Shown in pieces: positions 1-9,222 of a DNA stretch of 32,492 bases (within the stretch, counting starts at the first letter, position 1; each line of letters begins with the position of its first letter). Both the position numbers and the translations under genes were made by a program. The notes under the pieces are model-generated. The model searched no databases. It saw only the letters and a list, made by a program, of their open reading frames with translations, and was not told the DNA's origin. Source of the stretch: an uncultured Planctomyces sp. (GTDB lineage Bacteria; Planctomycetota; Planctomycetia; Planctomycetales; Planctomycetaceae); assembly GCA_937899075.1 (NCBI GenBank), contig CALDJX010000313.1, positions 1 through 32,492 on the forward strand, written 5' to 3'.

Positions 1-459
1 ACGACCGAGAAACTCAAATCCGGCGACATGCTTATCGTCGACTACTCCGTCGTCCTGAACGGTTACCGCAGCGATTTTACAAACACGATCGCCATCGGTG
101 AGATGACCGCCGAGCAGGAGAATATCTTCAGCGTCTGTGAAGGAGCGATGGCTGCTGGCGAGAAGGTCTTTAAGGCGGGGGCCGCCGCGAAGGATGTTTA
201 CAACGCCGCTTCAGCCGTGATGGAAGAGGCTGGGTTCGCGCCGCTGGCTCATCATGCCGGGCACGGTCTGGGGCTCGGGCATCCGGAATCGCCGATCCTT
301 GTGCCGGAGAGCGACGATACGTTGCTGGCGGGAGATGTCGTCACTCTGGAGCCGGGGATGTACGTTGACGGCGTCGGCGGAGTCCGCATCGAGCATAATT
401 ATCTCATCACGGAATCCGGGTATCGACGGCTCAGCAATCATCGGATTGCACTTCGTTAA
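1..459 (+). CDS. M24-family metallopeptidase (Xaa-Pro aminopeptidase-like), 5' end outside window
   Basis: The reading frame is open from the first base, so this is the C-terminal part of a longer protein; the ATG at 28 is internal. The pita-bread fold metal ligands of family M24 are all visible in order: Asp in [15 protein letters not shown] (first and second Asp), His in [13 protein letters not shown], Glu in TLEPGMYVD and Glu in [12 protein letters not shown]. Family members use two divalent metal ions to remove N-terminal residues, often next to proline. The intact ligand set argues for an active enzyme, most like aminopeptidase P. Methionine aminopeptidase is less likely, because [11 protein letters not shown] is the aminopeptidase P/prolidase form of this motif. 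bioF follows after about 39 nt on the same strand, so co-transcription is possible. Confidence 0.9.
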   Translation, partial: TTEKLKSGDMLIVDYSVVLNGYRSDFTNTIAIGEMTAEQENIFSVCEGAMAAGEKVFKAGAAAKDVYNAASAVMEEAGFAPLAHHAGHGLGLGHPESPILVPESDDTLLAGDVVTLEPGMYVDGVGGVRIEHNYLITESGYRRLSNHRIALR

Positions 460-498
460 GCAGAGCGTTTGGCCTGGTTGGTTCTGACGGAGTTCTCG

Positions 499-1641
499 AT
501 GGCGGATTGGGACTGGCTGGGCTCAGACCTGCAGCGACTTCGTGACGAAGGTTTGTGGCGCGACGTCAGGACGATCAAATCGTTGCCGGGCGGTTGGTGC
601 GAGGTCGACGGACGACGCGTTCGGAATCTGTCCTCGAACGATTACCTCAACCTCGCGCACGATCCGCGAGTGATCGCCGCCGCGAAGGAAGCACTCGACG
701 AGTTCGGCGTCGGCGCTGGGGCCAGCGCGTTAGTCAGCGGTCGGTCGCCCTGGCACGAACGTCTTGAGGCAACGATCTGCGAATTTGAGAGAACTGAAGC
801 CGCCGTACTTTTTCCGAGTGGCTACGCGGCGAACGTCGGCACGATTTCCGCACTGGTCAGCGATCAGGACGTCGTGTTCTGTGATCGGCTGAACCATGCA
901 AGTCTGGTCGACGGATGCCGGATGTCGGGGGCTCGGCTGCGGGTTTACCGGCACGATCGACTTGAGATTCTGGAACGCGAGTTGCGGAAGTCTTCAGGCA
1001 ACGGGCGACGATGGATCGTGACCGATTCGGTCTTCAGCATGGATGGCGACCTCGCTCCACTGGTCGAGCTGTGCGATCTCGCTGAAGAATTCGATGCTCG
1101 GGTGATCGTCGACGAGGCTCACGGGACTGGTGTTTTCGGGGCGAACGGCCGCGGCGTCTGTGAGCATTTTGGCGTCGAGGAGCGAGTCTCGCTGCGGATC
1201 GGAACTCTGAGTAAGGCCATCGGAACGCTCGGCGGGTTTGTGGCGTGCTCGATATCGGTCCGTGATTGGTTGTGGCATTCTGCGAGGACGCATGTTTTCT
1301 CGACCGCTCTTCCGCCGGCCGTTTGTGCGGCAGCTGTGCAGTCGTTCGGTTTGATTGGGAGCGAACCGGAACGTCGTCAGCATCTGATGAGCTTGAGCGC
1401 GAAGTTCCGAAAGCTGATGGCCGGGCGGCTGTTGGCAGACGGCGAAGGACCGATCGTTCCGATTCGAGTCGAGCAACCAGATTTGACTCAGCAAATGGCG
1501 GCCGAGTTGCTGGATGCCGGCTTTCTTGTCGGAAGCATTCGCCCTCCGACTGTACCGCACGGAACGAGCCGCCTGCGAATCTGCATGACTGCGGCTTGCG
1601 GCGCTGACGAAGTCGAGAGTTTGGCCCGGCTGCTTTTGTGA
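499..1641 (+). CDS. bioF: 8-amino-7-oxononanoate synthase (KAPA synthase), alpha-oxoamine synthase family
   Basis: The 380-residue protein has the length and motifs of the PLP-dependent alpha-oxoamine synthases: LSSNDYLNLA near the N-terminus, the pocket segment RLNHASLVDG, the cofactor-binding VDEAHGTGVFG (Asp about 205, His about 208) and the Schiff-base lysine in GTLSKAIGTLGGF (Lys about 239). BioF condenses pimeloyl-thioester with L-alanine in the first committed step of the biotin ring pathway. The same fold also serves glycine C-acetyltransferase, which I rank second. The frame is open back to a TTG at 469. I chose ATG 499 because GACGGAG lies about 7 nt upstream and the family start fits. 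No other biotin gene is nearby; the upstream neighbour is the M24 peptidase. Confidence 0.85.
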   Translation: MADWDWLGSDLQRLRDEGLWRDVRTIKSLPGGWCEVDGRRVRNLSSNDYLNLAHDPRVIAAAKEALDEFGVGAGASALVSGRSPWHERLEATICEFERTEAAVLFPSGYAANVGTISALVSDQDVVFCDRLNHASLVDGCRMSGARLRVYRHDRLEILERELRKSSGNGRRWIVTDSVFSMDGDLAPLVELCDLAEEFDARVIVDEAHGTGVFGANGRGVCEHFGVEERVSLRIGTLSKAIGTLGGFVACSISVRDWLWHSARTHVFSTALPPAVCAAAVQSFGLIGSEPERRQHLMSLSAKFRKLMAGRLLADGEGPIVPIRVEQPDLTQQMAAELLDAGFLVGSIRPPTVPHGTSRLRICMTAACGADEVESLARLLL

Positions 1642-1701
1642 AGCGGGTGCACTCTGGAGTGCGTCAGAGTTTGCAAGGGGGTGACAAAGATTGTGTCATC
1701 T

Positions 1702-1747
1702 AAAAAGAAAACAGGTCGCCTGCCTGATATCGGCTGACGACCTGCTT
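1702..1747. terminator. possible bidirectional terminator after bioF
   Basis: A 7-bp inverted repeat (CAGGTCG at 1712-1718 and CGACCTG at 1738-1744) is preceded by an A-rich run (AAAAAGAAAA) and followed by CTTTC. The loop of about 19 nt is long and the T-tract is short, so this is a weak call. Confidence 0.35.
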
Positions 1748-2314
1748 TCAAGATTCTGTGGTGTCGAGCGTTGCTCGACTGCCACTTGAACCGGTTATCG
1801 CCCGGTCCGGCGCCAAGTCCCGTGTCCCGCTGGGACGCTTCTCAGACCATGTATCGGCATGCGGCCGCTTGTTCCTGATCGTTTCCCGGCAAGTTTGTTT
1901 CGGTTCGGTTGGGTGTTCAGAAGTGTCAGTACCGCCGCGTCTCGGCTGGTGACGGCTATAGGGTCTATACTTAAAATGCGGATCAGGTGAAGATTAACGA
2001 CTGGGTAAGGTGTCGCAGTACCGATTATTAATCTCAGAGATGCTTCACCAATACGTCGAAACCTCTCCCAACGGACTTGCTTTTTGTCAAAACGGGGTGC
2101 GCCTCTCCTCGAATTGACAACGCAGGTCAGTCCAGACACCGGTCGCATGGTCCTCGGGCCGACGGACCCGGCGGATGGGACCGGATGGTTTTGAAAGTAG
2201 AGCAAGGTAGTCAGTCTCGGTGCTTCAAATGGAGAGGCACAAGCGCTTGCAGGTTTTCTGCTGACTGCAACTCTACAATTCTAGGATTTCCTGCAGGAAT
2301 CGAAGGAGCTGAAA
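1748..2314 (+). other. long non-coding stretch with a possible structured leader
   Basis: No convincing gene is visible between bioF and the barrel-protein gene; the short open frames here lack ribosome binding sites and family features. Inside lie GGTGAAG (1986-1992) with its complement CTTCACC (2043-2049), and AGATTAA (1991-1997) with TTAATCT (2028-2034). The two pairs share bases, so they form overlapping alternative stems. GAAGGAG shortly before ATG 2315 is a good ribosome binding site. Confidence 0.4.
1949..1977 (+). promoter_or_regulatory. possible sigma70-type promoter upstream of the barrel-protein gene
   Basis: GTGACG (1949-1954) and TAAAAT (1972-1977) are separated by 17 nt, matching 4/6 and 5/6 of the -35 and -10 consensus. 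It would give a 5' leader of about 330 nt. A TACAAT at 2274-2279, without a good -35 box, is an alternative that would give a leader of about 30 nt. Confidence 0.35.
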
Positions 2315-3589
2315 ATGGCTAAATGGAACTGGCTGAAAGGCCTTCGCTGTGTGGCTGGCGTCGGAGCGACGCTGATGGCAAGCAGCATGGCAGTGGCTGG
2401 AGATGTGAATCCGATCGACAATGTCGCTAACCCGGACCACGTTTTCACACAAACATCTTACAACCTCGCTGGCGAAGTCTGCGGAGCTTCTGGCTGCGGC
2501 GACGCCGGCTGCCGAACAGACGGTTGCTCCGGCTACGGAGACGGCTGCGACATGTTCGGTCTGCGTTGCGACCAGGATGAGATCAACATCTTCGACGGTG
2601 TTGAAGTCGGCGGTCACGCTCAGTTCGGCTACACGAGCGAGCAGACGCTCTTCAATGGGGCCGGTGAAGACGAAGACTTCCAACTCAATCAGGGTTGGAT
2701 CTATCTCGAGAAAGCCGCTGTGAGCGAATGCGGCGAATGGGTGCTGGGTTACCGAGCTGACTTTGTTTACGGCGTCGATGCTCCAAACACGAATTCATTC
2801 GGTAATGCGACGCCTGGCTTCGACACCGACAACGGCTTCGCTCGAGGAGCTGGGTTCGGCTGGGCAATTCCTCAGCTGTACGTTGAAGCGACGAATGGTG
2901 ACACCACCATCAAGTCTGGTCACTTCTACACGCTGCATGGTTACGAAGTCGTTCCGGCGACGGGTAACTTCTTCTTCACACATGCGTACTCGATGAATAA
3001 CAGCGAGCCGTTTACTCACACCGGTGTGGTCGTCACACAAAAAGTGAGCGATGACATGGAAATTTACGCTGGCTGGACCGCTGGCTGGGACACAGGGTTC
3101 CAACAGAATAACGACGGCAGCAACTTCATGGGCGGTTTCAGCACTTCATTGTCTGATGACCTCAGCTTTACGTACATCACCAGCTTCGGCAACTTTGGTG
3201 CGATCGGTGATGGCTATGCTTCAAGTGCTGTGCTCGACTGGCAGATTAACGACAAGTTGAACTACGTCCTGCACAACGACTTCCTGCGTGCGGACGCTGC
3301 TGACAACGACGTCATTGCCATCAACCAGTACCTGATCTACCAGGTTTCTGATTGCGTCGGAGTTGGTGGACGAGCCGAATGGTGGAAGAACGACGGAACG
3401 TCTGTGTACGCCCTTACCGGTGGTTTGAACATCAAGCCGCATTCGCAGATCACGATTCGTCCGGAAGTCAAATACGACTGGAGCCCGGGCGGACAGGTTG
3501 CTGCTGATGGAAACCTCGGCATCAACAATGGAACCATCAACGGTTCTGAAGAAGCTACCTTCTCGGTTGACGTGATTTTCACGTTCTAA
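2315..3589 (+). CDS. porin-like outer-membrane beta-barrel protein with Cys-rich N-terminal segment
   Basis: The 424-residue protein starts with a clear signal peptide (Lys-containing start, hydrophobic core, AVAG cleavage region near residue 29). Next comes a short segment with Cys at about 56, 61, 66, 71, 78 and 85, the first four spaced exactly C-x4-C. The rest shows alternating aromatic/polar beta-strands such as GGHAQFGYTSEQ and DDMEIYAGWTAGWDTGF. The protein ends in VDVIFTF; a terminal Phe is typical of barrels folded by the BAM machinery. It most resembles the OmpL-like putative porins often annotated in planctomycetes, and would form a passive channel in the outer membrane. The substrate cannot be told. 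The start is supported by GAAGGAG just upstream, and a strong terminator follows. Confidence 0.8.
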   Translation: MAKWNWLKGLRCVAGVGATLMASSMAVAGDVNPIDNVANPDHVFTQTSYNLAGEVCGASGCGDAGCRTDGCSGYGDGCDMFGLRCDQDEINIFDGVEVGGHAQFGYTSEQTLFNGAGEDEDFQLNQGWIYLEKAAVSECGEWVLGYRADFVYGVDAPNTNSFGNATPGFDTDNGFARGAGFGWAIPQLYVEATNGDTTIKSGHFYTLHGYEVVPATGNFFFTHAYSMNNSEPFTHTGVVVTQKVSDDMEIYAGWTAGWDTGFQQNNDGSNFMGGFSTSLSDDLSFTYITSFGNFGAIGDGYASSAVLDWQINDKLNYVLHNDFLRADAADNDVIAINQYLIYQVSDCVGVGGRAEWWKNDGTSVYALTGGLNIKPHSQITIRPEVKYDWSPGGQVAADGNLGINNGTINGSEEATFSVDVIFTF

Positions 3590-3628
3590 TCAGGAAGATT
3601 GTGTTTACGGCAAAATTGAGTAACACAG

Positions 3629-3662
3629 CCGGCTGGTGCCTTCGGGGACCAGCCGGTTTTTT
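3629..3662 (+). terminator. intrinsic terminator of the barrel-protein gene
   Basis: CCGGCTGGT (3629-3637) pairs perfectly with ACCAGCCGG (3648-3656) and is followed by six T. It lies 40 nt after the stop codon and separates this gene from the cimA leader unit. Confidence 0.92.
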
Positions 3663-3709
3663 CGTAGGTTTAGCGGGCGAAGTTGTGCGGGGGCCGGGAT
3701 GCCGGGAGT

Positions 3710-3738
3710 TTGACCGGAACGCGAACCGGCGCTAGACT
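3710..3738 (+). promoter_or_regulatory. sigma70-type promoter for the cimA leader transcript
   Basis: TTGACC (3710-3715) and TAGACT (3733-3738) are spaced exactly 17 nt, matching 5/6 and 4/6 of consensus. The predicted start is near 3745, downstream of the previous terminator and about 58 nt before the leader ORF. Confidence 0.65.
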
Positions 3739-3802
3739 GGCCGCGTCCGAGACGAATGTTGTCCCTCATGACGAGTCATTCATCCATTTTCGGTTCCAGG
3801 CG

Positions 3803-3889
3803 ATGACCACTTTTCAGACACAGATTCATTCTTCACTTAGCCGGTCGTTCGCGATTCCGGTCGAGATTATTGTGATTACCATCTCCTGA
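3803..3889 (+). CDS. putative Ile/Val-rich attenuator leader peptide upstream of cimA
   Basis: A 28-codon ORF begins at ATG 3803 and ends at TGA 3887. Its last eleven codons read IPVEIIVITIS: five Ile (codons at 3854, 3866, 3869, 3875 and 3881) and two Val (3860 and 3872). It lies between a promoter-like sequence (3710-3738) and a strong U-tailed hairpin (3932-3960), ahead of citramalate synthase, an isoleucine-pathway enzyme. That is the arrangement of classical branched-chain amino-acid attenuators such as those of ilv and leu operons. The stop codon sits in CTCCTGAGGAG, whose CCTGAGG can pair with the 5' arm of the hairpin. The Shine-Dalgarno sequence is weak (AGG very close to the start). 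A 12-codon ORF from ATG 3768 overlaps the start as ATGA, so translational coupling is possible. The composition and position are seen directly; the function is inferred. Confidence 0.6.
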   Translation: MTTFQTQIHSSLSRSFAIPVEIIVITIS

Positions 3890-3939
3890 GGAGCGAATCT
3901 GAGGCAACGCTGACACAAAAGATCGTCATAACCCTCAGG
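3885..3939 (+). promoter_or_regulatory. possible antiterminator pairing in the cimA leader
   Basis: CCTGAGG (3885-3891) is the exact complement of CCTCAGG (3933-3939) in the terminator 5' arm. A second copy, CTGAGG (3899-3904), can pair with CCTCAG (3933-3938). A ribosome stalled on the Ile codons at 3854-3883 would leave at least the second copy free to pair. A ribosome at the stop codon would cover both copies and let the terminator form. Confidence 0.45.
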
Positions 3940-3960
3940 TCGCGGACCTGAGGGTTTTTT
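3932..3960 (+). terminator. attenuator-type intrinsic terminator before cimA
   Basis: CCCTCAGGTC (3932-3941) and GACCTGAGGG (3945-3954) form a perfect 10-bp stem with a GCG loop, followed by six T. The hairpin lies 43 nt after the leader-peptide stop and 145 nt before the cimA start. It would therefore stop transcription before cimA unless an alternative fold prevents it. Confidence 0.85.
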
Positions 3961-4105
3961 CATAGGCATTGAGATCGCACAGCCCGCTGGCGCGTCCCTC
4001 TGACAGCCGAAACACAGTTCAGACAGGCAGTTAACCGATCCGTCGAGTCGTCCACAAAATCAATTTGTGAACGTGCGTCTTCGGGCGAAAACAGGACGGC
4101 ACTTC

Positions 4106-5683
<1,578 letters not shown>

Positions 5684-5701
5684 CGATTTCTGTAATACGA
5701 A

Positions 5702-5790
5702 GTTTGAGCCGCAGATAAGCGCAGATGGACGCAAATCAATAGCCCACGATGCCTTATCTGTGTCCATCTGCGCCGATCTGCGGCTCAAAC
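5702..5790. repeat. long palindromic element between cimA and valS
   Basis: The 29-nt arms 5702-5730 and 5762-5790 (starting GTTTGAGCCGCAGAT) are inverted copies with 2 mismatches around a 31-nt loop. The arm also holds an internal GCAGAT direct repeat. I recognise this kind of sequence as a dispersed intergenic palindrome, but copy number cannot be seen here. Confidence 0.8.
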
Positions 5791-5847
5791 CTGGCCGATG
5801 GTGGCTCTCACGATTCAATTTCACCTGTTTCATAGCGTCACAGAACC

Positions 5848-8800
5848 ATGACCTCAGAACTTCCCAAGCAGTATCAACCGTCCGAAGCCCAGAGCCGCTG
5901 GTTGGATTACTGGCAGGAGAACGGCTACTTCGATGCGAATCCGAATTCGGAGAAGCCGCCGCATACGATCATGATTCCGCTGCCGAACGTGACCGGTGCG
6001 TTGCACATGGGGCACGCGTTGAATGGCACGCTGCAGGATCTGATCACCCGCTGGCGACGGATGCAGGGTTACGAAGCTCTGTGGATGCCGGGCACCGACC
6101 ACGCGGGCATTGCGACGCAGGCCGTCGTTGAACGGCGGATGTTTGAAGAGGAAGGTCTCACTCGGCACGACATCGGGCGCGAGGCTCTCGTCGAGCGGAT
6201 CTGGAAGTGGAAAGACTCCTACGAGAAGCGGATTCTTGAGCAGCTCCGGCAACTCGGCGCAAGTTGCGACTGGCGGCGGACTCGGTTCACGCTGGATGAA
6301 ACTTGCTCGAAGGCCGTACGTCGGACGTTCTTCCGGTTCTTCAAAGACGGGCTGATTTTTCGCGGCAAGCGGCTGGTCAACTGGGATCCGCATCTTCAGA
6401 CGGCTGTTGCCAACGACGAAGTTTTTCATGAGGAAGTTGACGGCCACTTCTGGACGTTTACTTATCCCGTGGTGGGCGAAGACGGCGAGCTGACTGGCGA
6501 CAAGCTGGCGTTCTCGACGACTCGACCGGAAACGATGATTGGTGACTCAGCGGTCTGCGTTCATCCGACGGACGAGCGGTACGAGCACCTCGTTGGGTTG
6601 AAGTGTCGCATTCCGGTGACCGGTCGGGACATTCCGATCATTGCCGACGCTCTGCTGGCTAAGAAGGAGCTTGGAACCGGTTGCGTGAAGGTGACGCCGG
6701 CTCACGACCACAACGACTATGCCTGCGGACTGCGGAACGATCTTGAGCAGATAAACATTCTCAACCCGGACGCGACGATTAACGAGACCGGTGGAGAGAA
6801 GTACCAGGGCATGGACCGGTACGACTGCCGGACGAAAATCGTCGAGGACATGGAAGCTCTCGGTCACTTCGTCGAAGTCGAAGACCGAAAGATTGAACTG
6901 GCACACAGCGACCGTTCGAAGTCGCCGGTCGAGCCGTACCTGTCGGATCAGTGGTTCGTGAAAATGGACGACCTGGAAGGCGGCAAGCCGGGACTCGCTC
7001 AGTCAGCAATGGACGCCGTCGACGACCGCCGCGTCAGGTTCTTCCCGCAGCGTTACCAGCGAACCTATCTTGATTGGCTCGGAGAAAAACGCGACTGGTG
7101 CATCAGCCGCCAGCTTTGGTGGGGACATCAGATTCCAGTTTGGGTGGCGAGTTTCCCGACGCCTGGCGCGGCGTCTGCAGCGTTGTCGCAACTTCTAAGT
7201 GTGGAATCCTTCGCGTTTGATTCGACTGGTATTCCAGAGTTGAATGAACAGTTGAATTCTTCAGTGCCCGACGAATGGAAAGAGCGATTGGCTCTTCAAG
7301 TCGCACGTAGCGAAAGTGGCGACTTTGAACTGCTAGTCTGTCTGTCGCCGGGAAACGAGAATGTAGAAGCTGCGTTTGAGGAATCGGGATTTTTTCAACG
7401 TGAAGAAGACGTTCTCGACACTTGGTTCAGCTCGGCACTTTGGCCGCATGCGACGCTTGGGTGGCCGGATGCGGAGAACAATCCGCCGCTGGCAGATGAC
7501 AGCGATGGCTCTGGACCCTCGACTCTCGACTCTCAGCCCTCCCGCAACGAAGTTCTCGACTACTTTTACCCGGGCAACGTGCTGATTACGTCTCGCGATA
7601 TTATCACGCTGTGGGTGGCTCGGATGGTTTTGACCGGGATTTACAACATGGGAGATATTCCGTTTGGCCATGTGCACGTGCATCCGAAGATTCTGGATGG
7701 CTTCGGGCAGACGATGAGTAAGTCGAAGGGGAATGGTTGCGATCCTCAGGATTTGATTGATCGGTACGGGACGGATGCGGTTCGGTTTTCGATCGCGTCG
7801 TTCGCTGGCGAGACGCAGGACGTCAAGCTGCCGATGGGCTACGAGTGTCCGCATTGTCAGACCGTCGTTCCGCAGGCTCTGGATGGCAAAGGGCCGATGG
7901 TCAAGCCGGCTTCGGTGAAGGTGGCTCTGCGAGGTTCTTCCGAGAAGGTGCTGATGCCTTGTCCGAAGTGCAAAAAAGAATCGCAGTTTTCGACGCCGCA
8001 GTACGATCTCGATCCGGCTCAACCAGCGGCCACAATGGTCAGTGAGCGATTTGAGTACGGCCGCAACTTCTGCAACAAGCTGTGGAACGCGGCGAGGTTT
8101 GCGATCATGAATCTGGAAGGCTACACGCCGGGGAAGATCGAAGAGTCTGACTTGCGACTGGAAGATCGCTGGGTGCTGAGTCGACTTTCGCGAGTCACGG
8201 AAGAAGTGACAACGCTGCTCGGGCGGTACCAGTTTGACAAGGCCACGCAGGCCATCCGCGACTTTACGTGGAACGAATTCTGCGACTGGTACCTGGAGAT
8301 GATCAAGCCGCGACTGAAGGACGAGAGTCAAGGGTCGAGGGACGAGGGGCAGGGAAGTGAGCCGACGGCGCTAGCCGCGGGCAGTGAGTCCAGGCCCGAC
8401 GCTAGCGCGTTCGGCTCAGGAAATGAGCGAGAGGTCGCTCAACGTGTACTGGTCGGCGTGCTGGACGGGCTGATTCGATTGCTGCAGCCGTTTACTCCGT
8501 TCATCTGCGAAGAACTCTGGCAGAAGCTGAAGGACATCGCGCCGGAACGAGGGCTGTTCGAGCCTCAGGCCGCGGCCGAGAGTTCGATGATTGCGTCATG
8601 GCCGGAGCTGCCTGCCAGCCTGCAGGACGAAGCACTCGAAGATCGCTTCAGCCGGCTGCAGGAAACTGTCGTCGCCGTGCGGAACATCCGAGCGGTTTAC
8701 GGCATCGGGCCGAACGTTCCCGTGAAGCTGTTTATGAAGTGCGAACCCGGCGTCGCGGAAGAACTTCAGGTTTGTGCTGACCAGTTTGAGAATCTCGCGA

Positions 8801-9111
8801 AGACGATTCTTGAAGCAGCCGGTGCTGAAGTTGATCGCCCGGCTGCGTCGGCGAGTTTCAATCTGAAAGATGCCGACGGTTTTGTGCCGCTGGAAGGGCT
8901 CGTCGATGTCGGGGCCGAGCTGGATCGTCAGAAAAAAGAAGCCGACAAGCTGCGAGGCTTTATCAAAGGACACTCCGGCAAGCTGAAGAACGAGAAGTTT
9001 GTCAGTAATGCTCCGGAGAAGGTCGTGGCCGAAGTGCGCGAGACTCTGGCCGGGCTGGAGAAGCAGCTTGAATCCGTTGAGGCCGTGATTGCTCAGCTTG
9101 GTGATGGGTAG
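5848..9111 (+). CDS. valS: valyl-tRNA synthetase, enlarged, with in-frame insertions
   Basis: This class I synthetase charges tRNA-Val with valine in the cytoplasm. The HIGH motif is HMGH at about 53-56 in NVTGALHMGHALNG, the editing-domain start FSTTRPETMIGDSAV is clear, and the KMSKS motif MSKSKGNGCDPQDL starts at about residue 623. The C-terminal coiled-coil arm (AELDRQKKEADKLRGFIKG) distinguishes ValS from IleS. At 1087 residues it is well above the usual 880-950. Three extra segments explain this: a low-complexity stretch at about 552-566; a Cys4 segment (CPHC at 667-670 and CPKC at 705-708) just after KMSKS; and a hydrophilic stretch at about 825-862 encoded by an inverted repeat. The Cys-rich knuckle usual between the WWGHQIPVW and DTWFSSALWP motifs is absent. 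The start follows the family N-terminus; the Shine-Dalgarno is weak. Confidence 0.96.
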   Translation: MTSELPKQYQPSEAQSRWLDYWQENGYFDANPNSEKPPHTIMIPLPNVTGALHMGHALNGTLQDLITRWRRMQGYEALWMPGTDHAGIATQAVVERRMFEEEGLTRHDIGREALVERIWKWKDSYEKRILEQLRQLGASCDWRRTRFTLDETCSKAVRRTFFRFFKDGLIFRGKRLVNWDPHLQTAVANDEVFHEEVDGHFWTFTYPVVGEDGELTGDKLAFSTTRPETMIGDSAVCVHPTDERYEHLVGLKCRIPVTGRDIPIIADALLAKKELGTGCVKVTPAHDHNDYACGLRNDLEQINILNPDATINETGGEKYQGMDRYDCRTKIVEDMEALGHFVEVEDRKIELAHSDRSKSPVEPYLSDQWFVKMDDLEGGKPGLAQSAMDAVDDRRVRFFPQRYQRTYLDWLGEKRDWCISRQLWWGHQIPVWVASFPTPGAASAALSQLLSVESFAFDSTGIPELNEQLNSSVPDEWKERLALQVARSESGDFELLVCLSPGNENVEAAFEESGFFQREEDVLDTWFSSALWPHATLGWPDAENNPPLADDSDGSGPSTLDSQPSRNEVLDYFYPGNVLITSRDIITLWVARMVLTGIYNMGDIPFGHVHVHPKILDGFGQTMSKSKGNGCDPQDLIDRYGTDAVRFSIASFAGETQDVKLPMGYECPHCQTVVPQALDGKGPMVKPASVKVALRGSSEKVLMPCPKCKKESQFSTPQYDLDPAQPAATMVSERFEYGRNFCNKLWNAARFAIMNLEGYTPGKIEESDLRLEDRWVLSRLSRVTEEVTTLLGRYQFDKATQAIRDFTWNEFCDWYLEMIKPRLKDESQGSRDEGQGSEPTALAAGSESRPDASAFGSGNEREVAQRVLVGVLDGLIRLLQPFTPFICEELWQKLKDIAPERGLFEPQAAAESSMIASWPELPASLQDEALEDRFSRLQETVVAVRNIRAVYGIGPNVPVKLFMKCEPGVAEELQVCADQFENLAKTILEAAGAEVDRPAASASFNLKDADGFVPLEGLVDVGAELDRQKKEADKLRGFIKGHSGKLKNEKFVSNAPEKVVAEVRETLAGLEKQLESVEAVIAQLGDG
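8358..8418. repeat. palindromic repeat inside the valS reading frame
   Basis: The 25-nt arms 8358-8382 and 8394-8418 (starting TGAGCCGA, with GCGCTAGC in each) are inverted copies with 4 mismatches around an 11-nt loop. The element is read in frame as a hydrophilic linker (SEPTALAAGSESRPDASAFG). It is preceded at 8322-8352 by purine-rich GAGTCAAGGGTCGAGGG-type sequence that also looks intergenic in origin. Confidence 0.8.
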
Positions 9112-9127
9112 GGCAGGGGCGGATGAA

Positions 9128-9222
9128 GCTGGGACGTGTCCCAGCCTGCGGCCTGCGTTTATTGCTCGTTCAGCCTTGTTGACCTCTTGCGGCTGCGCCG
9201 CTCAGGTTGCGAGCAACCTGAG
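9128..9222. repeat. two perfect hairpins downstream of valS
   Basis: GCTGGGAC (9128-9135) and GTCCCAGC (9138-9145) form an 8-bp stem with a 2-nt loop. CTCAGGTTGC (9201-9210) and GCAACCTGAG (9213-9222) form a perfect 10-bp stem with a 2-nt loop, next to GCGGCTGCGCCGC. Neither has a T-tract, so they look more like small dispersed palindromes than terminators. Confidence 0.6.

Noticed and set aside
1758-1952. Small 64-codon ORF after bioF
   Set aside because: No ribosome binding site and no recognisable sequence; it overlaps a poor terminator region and is probably chance.
2114-2119. Perfect TTGACA as a promoter -35 box for the barrel-protein gene
   Set aside because: No acceptable -10 box 15-19 nt downstream.
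3768-3806. A 12-codon ORF from ATG 3768 as the functional leader peptide
   Set aside because: It contains only one Ile and no Val. It may matter only by overlapping (ATGA) the Ile/Val-rich ORF.
7333-8331. A 332-codon open frame on the minus strand opposite valS
   Set aside because: Arg/His-rich shadow of valS with no recognisable motif.
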